Counted from the first letter of the stretch, positions 47,089-59,339 are shown. The stretch is DNA of 64,000 bases from Auricularia sp. M13 (GCA_037042915.1 CM073193.1:62001-126000), one strand, 5' to 3'. The notes: a model not told the origin generated them from the sequence alone. Program-made: numbers and translations.

Positions 47089-48219
47089 CACGGGTGGTGC
47101 CATCAAGTCTTGTGTATCATATCGAACTATCTTGTCACTCTCGCATTACTTACTGTGCATAGTACTGCAACACACAGGGCCTCGAGGGCCAAGCGTGTGC
47201 TTGATCAATCAAAACTGATCGTTCAAACATGCTGAACCTGGAAGGACTTGTACTCTCAAAATACTCTTTTGGGTTGCACTGCAGTACGTTCAATCATGAA
47301 AAGGACTTGTTGCGTTTGGAACACTCTGATTATTGAATCTCAAGATGTTCAATCATGAGTGGCTGATGGTTTATAGTGCTGTCGGCAGGTTGGGCAGCTG
47401 TCTAAGAGGCATCTGCCAGGCCTGACTATGACAGATGCTTTTGGCACCTGCGACAGTTGACATTGGCATCTGGACATTAATCGGCCAGCCAACTAATTTA
47501 ATGTGCGAGATATGTGTGGATATATTAAGTAATTAACAGTGGTTGAGCATGGTCACTTAGTCCAGTTGGTTAATGCTCATGGATGGTCTGCCGCCACTCA
47601 TGCCTCATGCAGCAGGTGAAAATAGGGAGCGATGGTTCCATCCTGCGAAGGTCATTTTGTACACATTTTCATTTGTTTCATCAGTATACATTTGATCAAT
47701 CAGAGCCAAGACTGTTTGATTCATCCTTGATGTGCAGGTACGTCAATGCCATTCCTGGACGACAGCTGACAACTGTCGACAGCTGCAATGGTTTGACAGC
47801 TGCAAGGAGTGTGGCAGCTGTCGTGGTTCAACAGCCGCTAGGATTGGCACCTGCCTGTACAACTCAGTCTTGACAGGTTTATGTATCATGTTTTATGTTG
47901 ATTGACAAAATCTGATTTGATTAAACAGTCGTACAGTCCATAAATGCAGTCGAATTCAGCAGCTGTAGCCCATAGAAACAATTGTAATTGACATGGCTCT
48001 GGTTGTTTGATCAACAATGAGAACATTGATCACAGAGAAAATTTAACTCCGGATCTTAATTGAAGCTCTATTGGCGAGCAGCCAGTGTATTTAACACACC
48101 ACATAATATATCTCATGGACATGGAATATCTGGCTGGCAATCCTTAACGGGAATATTTAAACAAAACATGACATTCTTAACGGGGATGTTTTATCATTTC
48201 TCCTGGTAATGGTGTCTAG

Positions 48220-49669
48220 TCAGTCGTAGAAACCATTCACGTGCTCAACGACACAACTTCCGGAACACAAGATCCACTGTATCACACATCCAGCATCTGC
48301 AGACAGGCTCCCTCGAGATCCAAGTTCCTCCCGAATCCCTTCCCGCAGCGTATCCCGAGTGTCGCGTTCGTTGGTCTGTGAGATGCCACATGTGCAAAGC
48401 TCAACCTTCGTACGAGCACACTTGAGGCCCCCCCGGGTAAGCGCGAGGGCACCGTTTTGGTAATTCTCTAGGTAGATCCAAACCATGTCCAACGTAGGCG
48501 AACCGGTCCGAGTCCCATTACCCATAAAGACGACGCGGTAGAGTGTTGGGATATTGAGTGGGGGCAAATTGTGGAACGTATAGTATGCTGGGGTGACGTG
48601 CAGCGTGAATTCGGGCACTGCGGGCGGGCGCTCGGCAAATGCGGTCCTGTACAGATACCCATCCCTGGTGTCCAAGTTGGAGTACGTCACGCGATTGTGA
48701 GCGTCGAAGCGGTCACACAGATAATCCCAGATACGCCGGTGCAAGTGCTCGTTCGTGTTAGAGTCGAGCAGCGATAACACACGCTGCTTCCCACTGTTAG
48801 ACATCACGTCGCATATCGAGGATCGAAAAGGCGACGATGTACTCTGTTCCATGGAGCAGCGCAGCGAGGGCGGGGTAGACGATTGAGCTGTGGTAATCGT
48901 ACATCATGCTCACATGCACATATGGGATGTGGGCGAATGGGATGCATCGGAGCAGTCCGAGGGCGCGAGATGAGCTGAAGCAAATATTTAAGTGTTTCAG
49001 GTGCGGAAACGTCCATGGGCCGGTTAATGGTGCGGCCTTCTCGCTGTAATAGCCACCAATTAGACTCAGCCTGCGCAGCGTGCGCGCCGCGTTGGCCTGC
49101 AAATCTGTGTAGAAGTTCAGGGAAAGGTTCACATCCGTCAATGAACCCGTGAGATGAGATAGATCTCGCGAGGCGGCCTTCGAGAGCTGCAGAGTTCGCA
49201 GCCGTCGCGCGGAGAGAGAGATTGAGAGGTCCCCGTCTGCCATGCTTCCGTTCACAACGAGCTTCTCTAGCTGCTCGAGGACGAGATTGGCAGAGAGGAT
49301 TGGCGCCAGGGCCGCGAGCTCGTACAGATCTACAGTTAACGAGCGCAGTCGCGCCACGAGAGGGAGCAGCGCCGCGACGACTCTGTCGGCGTCGAATGGC
49401 ATCGGGGTCACACGAAACTGCACAGTCAAGCGGGTGCCGTATGGCTGCACAGAGACATCCAAAAGTGCATCCCTGCTGCGCTCAAGCAATATGTCGAGGA
49501 AGGGCAGGTCGCCCGAGCTGCGGATATCGATGGATGACCAGAGGAGTGGAGTGTCCAATGCCGCACGGTGCAGGCGGCGCGATATGGCACTGATGACCAG
49601 CTTATCTTTAAGAGTAAACACATCGACCAAAAAGATTTTAGCCAGTATATCGTGCGACAAATCGTCCAT
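48220..49669 (-). pseudogene. F-box/leucine-rich gene with one frameshift
   Basis: The start at 49669 gives MDDLSHDILAKIFL, a typical F-box start shared by the paralogues. Leucine-rich segments follow (LLERSRDALLDVSV, VVAALLPLVARLRSLTVDLY, ARRLRTLQLS, ALGLLRCIPFAHIPYVHV). The first frame ends with DMRRDV and a stop at 48797. The expected continuation (DVMSNSGKQRVLSLLD, through YLYRTAFAERPP, KVELCTCGISQ, GCVIQWILCSGSC) lies in the next frame to 48220, so a single indel near 48815-48822 breaks it. Everything else is paralogue-like, so it is a recent pseudogene or carries a sequence error. Its stop codon lies only 12 bp from the palindrome end. Confidence 0.78.
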
Positions 49670-49917
49670 AGCGTGCAAGTCGGGATGACGAGAGCCAAGC
49701 GGGTATGCTTCTGGAGCCGGCACACGGGAACCATCGCCTCGGCCCTCGGGCATCCGGCATCTGTAGACACGTTCTCTCCCTGCTTCGGCTCCCCACAGCA
49801 AAAGTGCATTTCTCATTACACTCTTCATGTGATGAGATTCCAATATTCCGGAGCTAGCTTGAGGTCAAAGACGCAAGCAGAACAACCGATGTATTGCACT
49901 GATCGAGGTCTGTCAAG

Positions 49918-51366
49918 CTATGCACAATTGCCCGAACAAAGGATCCAGCGTATGAGGCATCCGCCCTCAACCGTCAGACTCCCTCCAGGACCAGCTTCCT
50001 GCCGGATCCATTCCCGCAGCGCAAGCTCAGTCCCACGCTCGGCGAGATGGGAGATATCACAGGTACAAAGCTCAACGGCTGTGCGATCGCAGCGGATGGC
50101 GCCACTGGCCAGGCGAAGAACTGTGTTTTTGTGATCATCCAGGTGCATTATGCTTTGCATCCATATCCCAGGCATGTCTGCGGTGTTGCCGAGCAATACG
50201 ACCTTTGCCAGTGTGGGCAATTCGAGGGTGTCCTCACGCCAAGTACCGTAGCTTCCCTTGACGCGGAAGGTAAACTCGGGCCATGTGGGCGCACGTCCCG
50301 CGAATGCGATCTGATACAAGGAGTGCACTCTTGGCGCGAGCTTGCAGGACGTCACGGTAGCTCTGGCGTCGAAATGGTCGCACAGATAAGACCAGATACG
50401 GCGTAGCGCCTCGGGTTCCCGCGAGCGCCGCAGTCCGAGTGCCCGCTCCTGTCCAGTGCTGGACAGCACGCTGCACTCCGCTGAGCCGCAAATGTAAAAT
50501 TCGGTGACTTTCTGGACACCGACGAGCAGCTGAGCGAGCGCAGGGAGCATAATGGTGTCATAGTGCCGTTCATAATCGATACGATCCGTCAGGCGCACTC
50601 GCACATAGGGAATATGAGACGTCGGCATGCCTTGCAGCATTTCGACTGCGCGCTTTGAGCTGCCGCTCAGATCAAGAAACTGGAGGTGGGGGAAGATCCA
50701 CGGGCCAACAAGCGGCGCAGATTTGGGGTCGTGTAGGCCCTGATGAAGTGCCAGCCTGCGTAGTGTCTGAGATCCGTTCGACGCGAGCTCGTCCATGAAT
50801 CTCTGCACATCCTGACAGAAATTGAGGTTCATGGTCAATTCTCTCGGGCGGGGTGCGAGTGCAGCAAGATTATCCACGTTGGAGGAGCTCACATCCACAA
50901 CCTGCAGATGCGGTGCGAAAAGCGAGATGCGGAAGTCGTCCCTTCCGTCGAGCTCGAGCTTCTCCAGGTGCTCGAATGTGAGATTTGCAGATAACAGCGG
51001 CGCCAAGGGAGCAAGATAATGCAGATATATAGTCAATGAGCGCAGACGAGCTGCGTGAGGGAGCAGGGCCGCGAGGAGTCTGTCGGCATCGAATGGCTCG
51101 GGGCTCACCCGCAGCTCAATGATCAAGGCCTTGCCGTACGGGAGCACAGAGACGTCCAAAAGCGCGTCACGGCTGTTGGCGAGAAACATCGGAACATGGC
51201 CCAGGTCGCGCGGGCTGCCGATGTAGATGGATGACCAAAGCTGGGGCGTATCGAGCGCAGCGCGACGCAGGCGACGCGACACGGCGCAAATAGCCATTTT
51301 CTGCTGGGGCCATAGCGGTGTGCAAAGGAAAATGTTGGCGAGAATATCGTGCGGGAGGTCTTCCAT
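49918..51366 (-). CDS. F-box/leucine-rich protein (intact)
   Basis: A single-exon gene of 482 residues. The start chosen is the second Met (MEDLPHDILANIFL), matching the paralogues, rather than the Met two codons earlier. The N-terminal F-box (residues about 1-45) includes RRLRRAALDTPQLWSSIYIG. Irregular leucine-rich repeats follow (LLAALLPHAARLRSLTIYLH, ELTMNLNFC, FPHLQFLDLSG). A conserved C-terminal module has TAVELCTCDIS, LREWIRQEAGP and LIRWILCSGNC. The F-box binds SKP1 and the repeats would select substrates for an SCF ubiquitin ligase. The substrate is unknown. Neighbouring paralogues are broken, so this is one of two intact members in the window. Confidence 0.85.
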   Translation of the reverse strand: MEDLPHDILANIFLCTPLWPQQKMAICAVSRRLRRAALDTPQLWSSIYIGSPRDLGHVPMFLANSRDALLDVSVLPYGKALIIELRVSPEPFDADRLLAALLPHAARLRSLTIYLHYLAPLAPLLSANLTFEHLEKLELDGRDDFRISLFAPHLQVVDVSSSNVDNLAALAPRPRELTMNLNFCQDVQRFMDELASNGSQTLRRLALHQGLHDPKSAPLVGPWIFPHLQFLDLSGSSKRAVEMLQGMPTSHIPYVRVRLTDRIDYERHYDTIMLPALAQLLVGVQKVTEFYICGSAECSVLSSTGQERALGLRRSREPEALRRIWSYLCDHFDARATVTSCKLAPRVHSLYQIAFAGRAPTWPEFTFRVKGSYGTWREDTLELPTLAKVVLLGNTADMPGIWMQSIMHLDDHKNTVLRLASGAIRCDRTAVELCTCDISHLAERGTELALREWIRQEAGPGGSLTVEGGCLIRWILCSGNCA

Positions 51367-51839
51367 GGTCATAGTAGTCAGAGCAAGAGTGCGGGATGCA
51401 AACCAGCTGGTTAATGCCGGTTTCAGCCGATCAATATCTCAGTATCTGCCCAGTATCTGCCTCCGAATGATTTTATCTTCAACCAATCAATGCCACAAAA
51501 CCACATATTGAGCAAGCTCCGGAACGCGAAATCCATTGTATTCCGCGTCCAGCGTCCGATCTCAGGCTCCCTCCCAGCCGAAAATTTTCCTCGACCAATT
51601 TTTGGAGCCAGACGATTCAACAGCGTCTCGGAGGATGAGTCTCAGACGACCCAAGCCCCGTCACCCGAGAGAGTCCGACCAGCTGAGACGTTACTGAGCG
51701 GCGCTCGGGCTGACATGGCTGCCTATGTGAATAACAGTGGTTTGCCGCAGGCCATGGGGGTTTAGTAGTTGAACATGGTTCCGAATCGAGGTTCCTTACA
51801 GTATTAGTACGACCATTATAAACGGCCCTCAGAGCCGGT

Positions 51840-52860
51840 GTGAGGCAGCCGAACGCCCGAATTTATTTTGAGGACGACGATCTCTCCGTCGTCAGACAAA
51901 CGCGCCGAAGTTACTACTGGATCGAGTGTTCACGTTCAGAGGCCGATCACCGCTGGCAATTCAATTTTCAAAACATGTACTGCGACTGTTATATGAGTTC
52001 TTCTGAAGCGGAGCAGCACTAGGCTGTCAAACGACCGAAGTTGACGACGACGAGACTATGCCATCTCGACCTGTTTAATTTTTACCGCTCGGTTGCGGCA
52101 CGAGTCGTTTACTATCAAGGCAGACGGCACACTTGATGGCGAGGGTTTCTCAGGTTCTAACTCAGCGTGTTAGACGGTGTTCCGAGTCTGTAAACTGTTC
52201 GAGTCATGGCTGACGTACATTATGACTTGGAGACAGAGCTAGGCCGCAAGCGATGCGCAGGGTGGGTGAGCCCGGCGACTCAGTGCAACTGCCAGTGAGC
52301 GACTGACTGTGACTGTGGTCACAACCGATTTGGCTGCGGGGATTCGCAGGGCCGGGGAGAACCAGATTCAGAGATCAGGGAGACGACGGAGATGAATTGA
52401 TGCAGCTGCGTGCGCAACCCCATCAGACTGAGCGGAGCAGGTGCAGTGAATCAGCATGAGCTGATGCAAAGGTCGAAAGTTGGTCAGGCTGGGCGGCTGA
52501 ACACCGCGAAAGCGTGTTTATGTCCGAGTACTAGTCCGACGATCGCAGCTCGCCAGGGAACCGTACGGCCTTGCACTGGTAGTAAGCAGACTTCACTGAG
52601 CAGGTACTCGCAATCACATTGAGCGGGCGGCATGAACGCCTCGGAAGCGTCCTTCACAGTAGGCCGCGTTTTGGACGGCGCAGGTACGTTACTGTATTCT
52701 GGCGCAACGTGAGTCCCCCCTGACAGATTCGCCTCTCTGGGAAGCGGGAGGTCCAGGGGTGCGTTTCTTTCTGAGTACGTAGCCCGTGTTTAATTTCCTT
52801 CCTCGAAAGCGACGATCCGCCTCCACTGAATCTGAGAACCACCGCGGCCAGCCACTCGAG
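51840..52860 (-). repeat. Diverged repeat copy 1 (inverted relative to 59340-61270)
   Basis: The reverse complement aligns along its length with 59340-60208 plus 60942-61270, for example GGCTGGCCGCGGTGG, GACGCTTCCGA.GTTCATGCC, CAGACTCGGAACACCGTCT, CGAGCGGTA..ATTAAAC. Identity looks like roughly 70-80 percent by eye. No coding frame. It may be an old LTR or the ends of a large inverted-repeat element. Confidence 0.7.
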
Positions 52861-54378
52861 ACCAAAGCGCAACATGAAGTGGTTACAGTAATGTCACGAA
52901 AGATGGATACCGATACCGATACATATCGATGCAGGGCGCACGATGCCGTATTGTGTTGAGGTTCGATCGGCTCCGGGCCGCGACGTCGACGTGAGAATTC
53001 CAGCTCCACCGCGGGCTCGCAGGATTTCGCTGATAACTGCAACTAGCTGTCAGTGCTACTAGTAGAACATCGGTGTCGTCGTGCGAGTAACATGCAAGAT
53101 TCATACAGTTGGCTCATCGTCCCTCGGCGCGAACAGTCTGGAAATCACAGAAAGAGTACTCGAAGAATCGAAAGAAAAGAAGTAACCTACATCCCAATAA
53201 ATAGCAAGCAGGAGTACCAATGAATAAATATCATGAGAACAAACCAGTAAAGAAGAAAGCAGCAAAAAAGATGACAGAGGACGCGCCAGTGCTCGCAGCC
53301 CGATTCGCCATTCCCCGGATTCGATCTGTGACGCGCCAGTGCTCGCGTCCTCGCCATCCACCGGCCCAGGCCAGCCGCCCGCAGACAACAACCCACAAAC
53401 TATTCATTTGCGACAGCGAAACACGAAACGATTCCACATCACAAAAAATGGACAGGGGAACTGAATCGCGACCGACAGCAGAGCAGCGAAAAAAAGGGCA
53501 GAAATGAATAGAGTGACAAGGAGAAGCCTGGTGGGGCAGTGGTTCAAAAAAGGAGCGGACGAGCCCAGCCTGAAGCTCGGGGGGTAATGAATAGATAGAG
53601 CCGGTTCCTTCGAACCGGCGCCATCGGTCGTAAGCAAGAGGTAGAGGAGGAAGATAACATGAAGGGTAGAGGTATAAAGAGACGTCAAGAGCTGATTGGA
53701 TTGAGGGCAGACAGGAGAGAGTAACGACGGGACGCGGACTCAACGCGTGCCCGGGGCAGAGGGTGCGTCAACGCGGGGTATGGTATGGTTGGGTGGGTGG
53801 GGGTGCGGTAGTCGTCAAGAAAGCAAAGCATTGGATCCGGAGCAGAAGTGCAGCAAGAGGCTGAGCGAGTAGGCTCAGAAGTGAGACCGGTCGAACGAGC
53901 GCCGGTGGCGGAAGCGCGCCTGGAGCGAGCGCTGGCCGAGCTTGGCGGGGCAGCGTCTGCGGGGAAGAAAGTCGGTCAGCATCGAGCGTAGACGGAGCAG
54001 CGACTGAAAGAGAAACGAGTCCGATTACAACCAAGTCACATTGCTAGAGCAGCGCGCACCGGGTTGTACGCAGTGCGAGCATGCGCTGGCTCCACGCAAG
54101 GGCGCTGGCTCGCAGTCGCGCGCCTCATGCAGCCGCGTCACAGCTCGCGCCGCGCAGCCGCTTCACAAGCAACGCTCAGCCGCCTGACGACGAGCACCGC
54201 GCAGCGTCCACGCAATCGTCCAGCAGCCAGCGCAGCACTGCTCGCACCGCGCCGCTGCTCCAGACGGCGACTTCGCAGCGAGCGGGAAGCCTGGACGCGA
54301 GCAAAGCACCCAGAGCGAGGCGCGGCTGGAGACGGGCACCAACCCACTACCGAACTAGAGAAAAAAAAAGCGCAAAAC
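52861..54378. other. Intergenic 3' of AA14 gene, no gene recognised
   Basis: Short overlapping frames only. A direct duplication of GACGCGCCAGTGCTCGC occurs at about 53281 and 53331. Nothing else supported. Confidence 0.4.
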
Positions 54379-57300
54379 TCACTTAGCACCCCCCTTCCCA
54401 TCCGTCGAGTTCGGATTAGCAGCAACATTCGCAGCCCCACCCGGCGCGGTCGGGTTCGCAGCAGCCGTCGTCGTGTTGACCGTCGGCGCGGGCTTGGCCG
54501 CATTACTCGTCGGCTTGGGCGCAGTATTGCTCGTCGGCTTGGCAACCGCAACAGGCTGCTCGTCAGATCCAAAAGCAGAGGGAGAAGGAGACTCGTCAGC
54601 GCTGCTCGTCTCCACAAACGCGTTCGGGCGCGGGCGCGGGCTGGACGGGTTGATGCGGCCCTTGCCTTTGCCCGGACGACCGTGACTGTGCCCATGTCCA
54701 GCGTGCGGACGCCCGTGGCCATGTCCATGCCCGTGCCCGTGGGAAGGATGATTTTTAGAAGGATGAGAAGTCGAAGGAGCCGGCGCAGAAGGCGCAGACG
54801 AAGGGGGTAAAGGCGCAGGCTCCGAAGAGGAATGGGAAGGCGAAGGGGACGAAGGTATCGAAGAGGACGAAGAAGAAACAGAAGATGAAGACGAAGAAGA
54901 AACAGAAACAGAGTAAGAAACAGAAGAAACAGAAACAGGCGAAGAAACAGGAGGACGCGACTGCGCCGGCGTCGAATGGGTAGGAATCGAAGAAGAGGAA
55001 GAAGAAGAACCAACCGTAGAATGCGAATGCGAAGCAGGAGGGGGCGACGGCGACGGCGCAGGGGCAGGCTTGGGCGCCACAGTCGTCGGCTTGGGCGCGG
55101 GCTCGGTCTCCACAGGCTTCGGCGTCGGCGTCGGCTTGACCGTCGTCGGCTTCGGCTTCGGCACAGACGTCGGCTTCGGCTTGGGGGTGGACGTCGGCTT
55201 CGGCGCAGGCGCAGATGTCGGCTTCGAACATCCCCAGCAGTCAGGCACGCATCCTCAAAGCACCAAAATCGCCGCGCGCGCGTCGCAAGCCCCACGCAGC
55301 CAGCGGAAAAGAAACCCAGACACCACACTCACCTCGTCATCGACGAAAATGTCGTCCTGCGCGCCGCCCTTGAAGCCGAGCTTCATGTTGTACCCCCACG
55401 AGCGCCACTGCCCGTCGGCCTGCGGTACGTCGCGCACGGGGTGCACCGTGTTGCCCTCGCGCTGGAACCCGATGCTCATCTTCTTGGGGCCCTGTTACGA
55501 AAAGATGAAAGTCAGCATCAGATGCAGAGAACAGCGGTAGTGTCAGATGCCAGGAACAGCGAGCAGCGACAGGCGCAAGCAGCAACGGTAGCGCCAGGCG
55601 TAAGCAACAGCGGTCGCGTCAGGTGCAAGGAATAGCAGGGGCGTCAAGCGTAAAGAACACGCAGCGTTGACGCCGCGACTTCGCGTGACACAGTTGCAAG
55701 TCGAACGAGCGACGCCTCGCACCGCCGAGAATGATTCGGCAGCCATCGGCATAGATGGCTGAAGTAGTCAGTCTCAGGATGCGAGTCCGTCACTCTCGAC
55801 CGCGGGGCCCATAGCCGCCGACGCCGAAGCTCACGCCCGTCGTCACGGACGTCTGAGCCTCCGCCCGCTGTCTCGCACGCCCAAGTTCACGCCCGCCGTC
55901 CGCATCCCCGCTCCCACAGCACCCGCCCGCAGTTGCCATCCACGCAGACTGTGTGCCATGTGCTACCACGCCGACGACGCGGTTCCGCGCTCGTCATCGG
56001 CGTGGTCAGTTGAGGCACCCGGCCTGCGCGCACGACATCCATCGGCCCCTCAGCGTGCGTGCAAGCCGACTGAGGACGAGGACCATCGGCGTCATTACGC
56101 CATCGACGTGCGCGTACGCCCGCGACGACGACGTACGAGGGTCATCGGTGCCGTCGGCGTCCAGAGTTCCTGGCGCCGCCATAATGCCATGGACATCAGA
56201 GCTTGGCGCCATGGGTGTCCGAACTTGCGCACGCTGCTATGCAGTTCCGAGCCCGGCGTCAGAGACATCCGAGCTCGCGCAGCCCGTTATGCTCGCGCAG
56301 CCCCTTGGACTCGACGCCCCGATCAGGCTCGACGCCCCGATGAGGCTCGACGCCCACCCATCAAGCTCAACTCTTGCATCAAGCTCGACGTTCATCCCCA
56401 ACATCTCCACCGCCCACCGCCCATCCCCAACCAACAAACCCAAACCCACAACCCAAACCCATCGCTCACCTTAACACACTTCTCCGGCTCGCCCTCGCAC
56501 CACACCGGCGACTTTGGCTTACCCAGCCTCTTCGCGCCCGGCTGCACGTTCGTCACGCGGCACCGGTAGCCGGCCATGTACTCGTTGGCTATGAGGCGCA
56601 CGTCAGCGGTCTGGCGAGGGGGGAAGATGAAAGCGCGGAAGATAGGACGGAAGGCCGTGCAGGCAGCAAGAAACCGAGGGTAGGACGAGTCGTCACTCGA
56701 AGAAAGGACCGGTCCAGCGCGGTCCACAGCTAGTGACGGAACACAGCCCAGGACGCAGGAACTGAGGCGCAGTCGCGTGCGAGGCGCGCTCGTCGTTGGG
56801 AAAGCGCGCGCGCACGGAACACGCGCCCGCCGTTGCCGCAGCGCAAGCGGCCGCCCTGGCCAACCACGCCGCCGAAGTATGAGAAGCGGCGCGTGGATAA
56901 CGCGCGTCGATCTGTCGCACTTGCGCACATATATAGCAGACGGGTCACTGTGCGAGGGCGGTCGCACGCGCCAGTAGGTCTCCCACGCGCACGGCTACTC
57001 GGCCGGGCGCGAGCAGCAGCTGCTCGCCCCGCCGCAGCAAAGTGCAAGAGCGCAGGGAGTCCACGCCGAGGAGCCGGGCGCGCAGACTCGAACGGCAGGA
57101 ACGCCACACGGTGGAAAGGAGTACGGGAAATGGCAGTGACATTGCGCGCGCGCAGGATGCGTGTCGACGCTCGACGCGAGAGATGAGCCCGCCATACGCA
57201 CGACTCGCGCTCAGGACCCCGCCCACGTCACTCGTATGCATATACAAATCACGCAGCGGGATCCACAGACACTCGACATCTCGCGGCCAGCCACCCGGGA

Positions 57301-58478
57301 TGCTGTCGCGAATGGGTGAATGGGCGGCGGCAGAACGCGGGTCAGGGCACAGACGGCACCGGCTGCAAGCAGCAGCAGCGCGGCCGCGCTGAATGGAGTG
57401 CCAGGGAGGATGGAAGGTAGGAATAGACTGTGGACGGAGCAGGTATGCCATTCAGGAGTAGGGTAAAGAAGGGATGGAATAGAGAGGGCGCCGTTATCAG
57501 CGCACGTCGGGGATGAGCACGACCACGCTGTTGCCCGGGACGATCCCGTGCGCAAATAGAAACCAGGGATCGGCGCCGAGGTTTGACACTGGACAGGTCC
57601 GTTGTCCAGGCACCCACTCGGCGCGGCGAAACACCACCAGAATAACATAGATAGAGCGGGCAAGAATAGAGGGGAGGCAAAATCGAGAAGGATGGCGATA
57701 GAATACACACCTTCGCCGCAGTGGTTCGGGACCCATCCCCACTACCGAGCCATCAGTTATAGCCAGTCGAACGCGCGGGGCAGACGTACAGCACAAATGC
57801 ATCCCTCAGGGGGGCACGCCGGCAAGAGCTTGGGGACCTTATACTTGGCAATACGCTTATAGGGCGTATTGGGCGCGACGGTGAAGACGACGAGATCGTC
57901 CATGGTGACCTGGTGGATGTCGCTCTTGTAGGCGATGGCGAAGGCGGTGCCCGCGGCATCCTGCTCGTTCTTGCAGTGCATGTTGGGCGACGCGATGCAG
58001 CCGAGCTCGGTGAGCGGGAAGTGGGTGTCGACGCGGCGGTCGCCGTAGCCCTCCGGGTGCGGGTTGCCGTCGCCCCAGTCGGACGTCTTGGACCCGTTGT
58101 ACGAGAGCGTCGTGAACGCCCGGTTCTCGGCGATTTCGACCGTGAACTCGCCCCCGGCGGGCCTGCAACGAGCGATGAGCGTCAGCGAGTCAAGGAGCTT
58201 CAGCGAGCAGCGATACAAGCGGCCGACAAGTGAAAAAGGGGCCACAAAACGCACAAGTCAAGAAACTCGCCCTTGGGCGGGGGATAGTTGATGCAGTCGC
58301 CGTGCATGAACCAGCCGGAGAAGGGCAGGTCGATGAGCGGCAGGGCGCCGACGGCGGCGTTGGGGTCGTCGGCGTGGCTGTGCCCGTTCTTGCAGTACAT
58401 CCCCTTCGTCCACGCCAGCATGTGCGCCTGCGCGCCCGCGGCGAGCAAGGCGGCGACGAGGATAGGAGAAGCGACCAT
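54379..58478 (-). CDS. AA14 lytic polysaccharide monooxygenase with long C-terminal tail
   Basis: Six exons (58255-58478, 57790-58162, 57711-57741, 56470-56588, 55333-55491, 54379-55221) total 1749 nt and encode 582 residues, with all phases consistent. An 18-residue signal peptide (MVASPILVAALLAAGAQA) precedes the mature N-terminal His (HMLAWTKGMYC), the first ligand of the copper His-brace. AA14 landmarks follow: FLDLPAGGEFTVEIAEN, PNMHCKNEQDAAGTAFAIAY, LVVFTVAPNTPYKR, ACPPEGCICA, then a 31-nt exon giving WGWVPNHCGE, EYMAGYRCRV, PVWCEGEPEKCVKGPKKM and YNMKLGFKGGAQDDIF. The family oxidatively cleaves xylan bound to cellulose, outside the cell. The last 280 residues are Pro/Thr- and Ser-rich with a HGHGHGHGHG stretch. 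Introns of 978 and 1122 bp are unusually long here. Confidence 0.87.
55492..56469 (-). other. Long intron 4 of the AA14 gene (978 bp)
   Basis: Donor gtgagc, acceptor aacag. Its interior has tandem GGGGCGTCGAGCCTGAT-like repeats near 56310-56370 and no convincing gene. Confidence 0.6.
56589..57710 (-). other. Long intron 3 of the AA14 gene (1122 bp)
   Basis: Donor gtgtgt after the 31-nt micro-exon; acceptor catag. Open frames in it are GC-driven, and no domain was seen. Confidence 0.6.
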
Positions 58479-59339
58479 TTTTTGCTTCGGATTTCGGATT
58501 TCTTTTCTTGTTAACGATTGACTACGGCTGGGCCTCGGAGTTGGCGTCTAGCGAGCGAGCGTGCAGGACGAGGGCAGGCGGTCGTAAACGAAACCCGGGG
58601 AACGGACGGAAACGGGAACGGAGATGGGGAGACGGGGAAGGAGGAGGGAGAGAGAGTGGATGTGTTGAGCGGATTCTGCCGGTGCCGTCTTTCTCCTTTT
58701 CTTTTGATCGCGCGAACCTCAACACAATACGGTAGACGCGCGTCTACGAGCTAGGCTGTTGTACCCAGGATTAGACTGCTTGCGATGTGTTGCGTTGGCT
58801 TGACTGGGCGGGCGTGTGCCTAGACGTTGCCAGGACGACATCAGCCCAGCAAATCCTTTGCACGTTGCAGCGCCGATCACTCGGCGCAAACACGTTACAC
58901 CATGCCTCTCCACCGTCCTCCTCCTCCTCTCCTAGTCCTACTACCAAACCGACGCCTTCGCAGCCTAGACTCGTACTGCATCTCCTTGGTCCAGGGTCCA
59001 GAAGATCACTGCTACGATACTATATCACAGTGCGCAGCGATGGACGCGGTGCCGCCCGGAGATACCGGACCTAGGCGCCGGCGGCATTCCTCTCTTCCAA
59101 GTTCTCATTCCTCTTGCAAGAGGCTTGCTTACCGGTCAACAGCTCCGTTTCCTTACTCATCTTCCCCATTCTTACTGCGTCCCCCGGGTATTCCCACATA
59201 TAGGTAATATTGCCGTCACTGTAGTCTTCGCACAGCCCGCTCTGTCGATCCCACCGCAGCCGCCCTGCATCGGATTCGGTATCCAACAGTAACACTTGAT
59301 AATTAACAATTACGCCTCTTCGCAGTGATTCTGAATAGG
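58479..59339. other. AA14 promoter region and spacer
   Basis: No gene recognised. A CT-rich/GA-rich segment (58600-58700) lies just upstream of the AA14 start. Confidence 0.35.

Larger units (their letters stand above)
42337..48206 (-). repeat. Right palindrome arm, split by LTR retroelement
   Basis: Arm sequence 42337-42893 continues at 47094-48206. Removing 42894-47093 restores an exact reverse complement of the left arm across the junction (CCCCACGGGTGG). Confidence 0.85.
40617..48208. mobile_element. Fold-back (giant palindrome) element, interrupted by an LTR retroelement
   Basis: Two arms of about 1.67 kb (40619-42289 and 42337-48206, the latter without the 4.2-kb LTR element and one copy of its target duplication) are near-identical inverted copies around a 47-bp loop (42290-42336). 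The ends read CCAGGAGAAATGATAAAACA and its complement, flanked on both sides by TA, consistent with a TA target duplication. The arms are AT-richer than the surroundings and carry no recognisable transposase. The few arm differences noticed are single substitutions (e.g. 42173 region) and one 1-bp indel. Subtracting the LTR insertion gives arms of 1671 and 1670 bp. Confidence 0.85.

Noticed and set aside
54138-55328. Arg/Leu-rich 396-residue minus-strand frame
   Set aside because: It is an out-of-phase shadow of the Ser/Pro-rich AA14 tail exon; the splice phases and AA14 motifs support the other frame.
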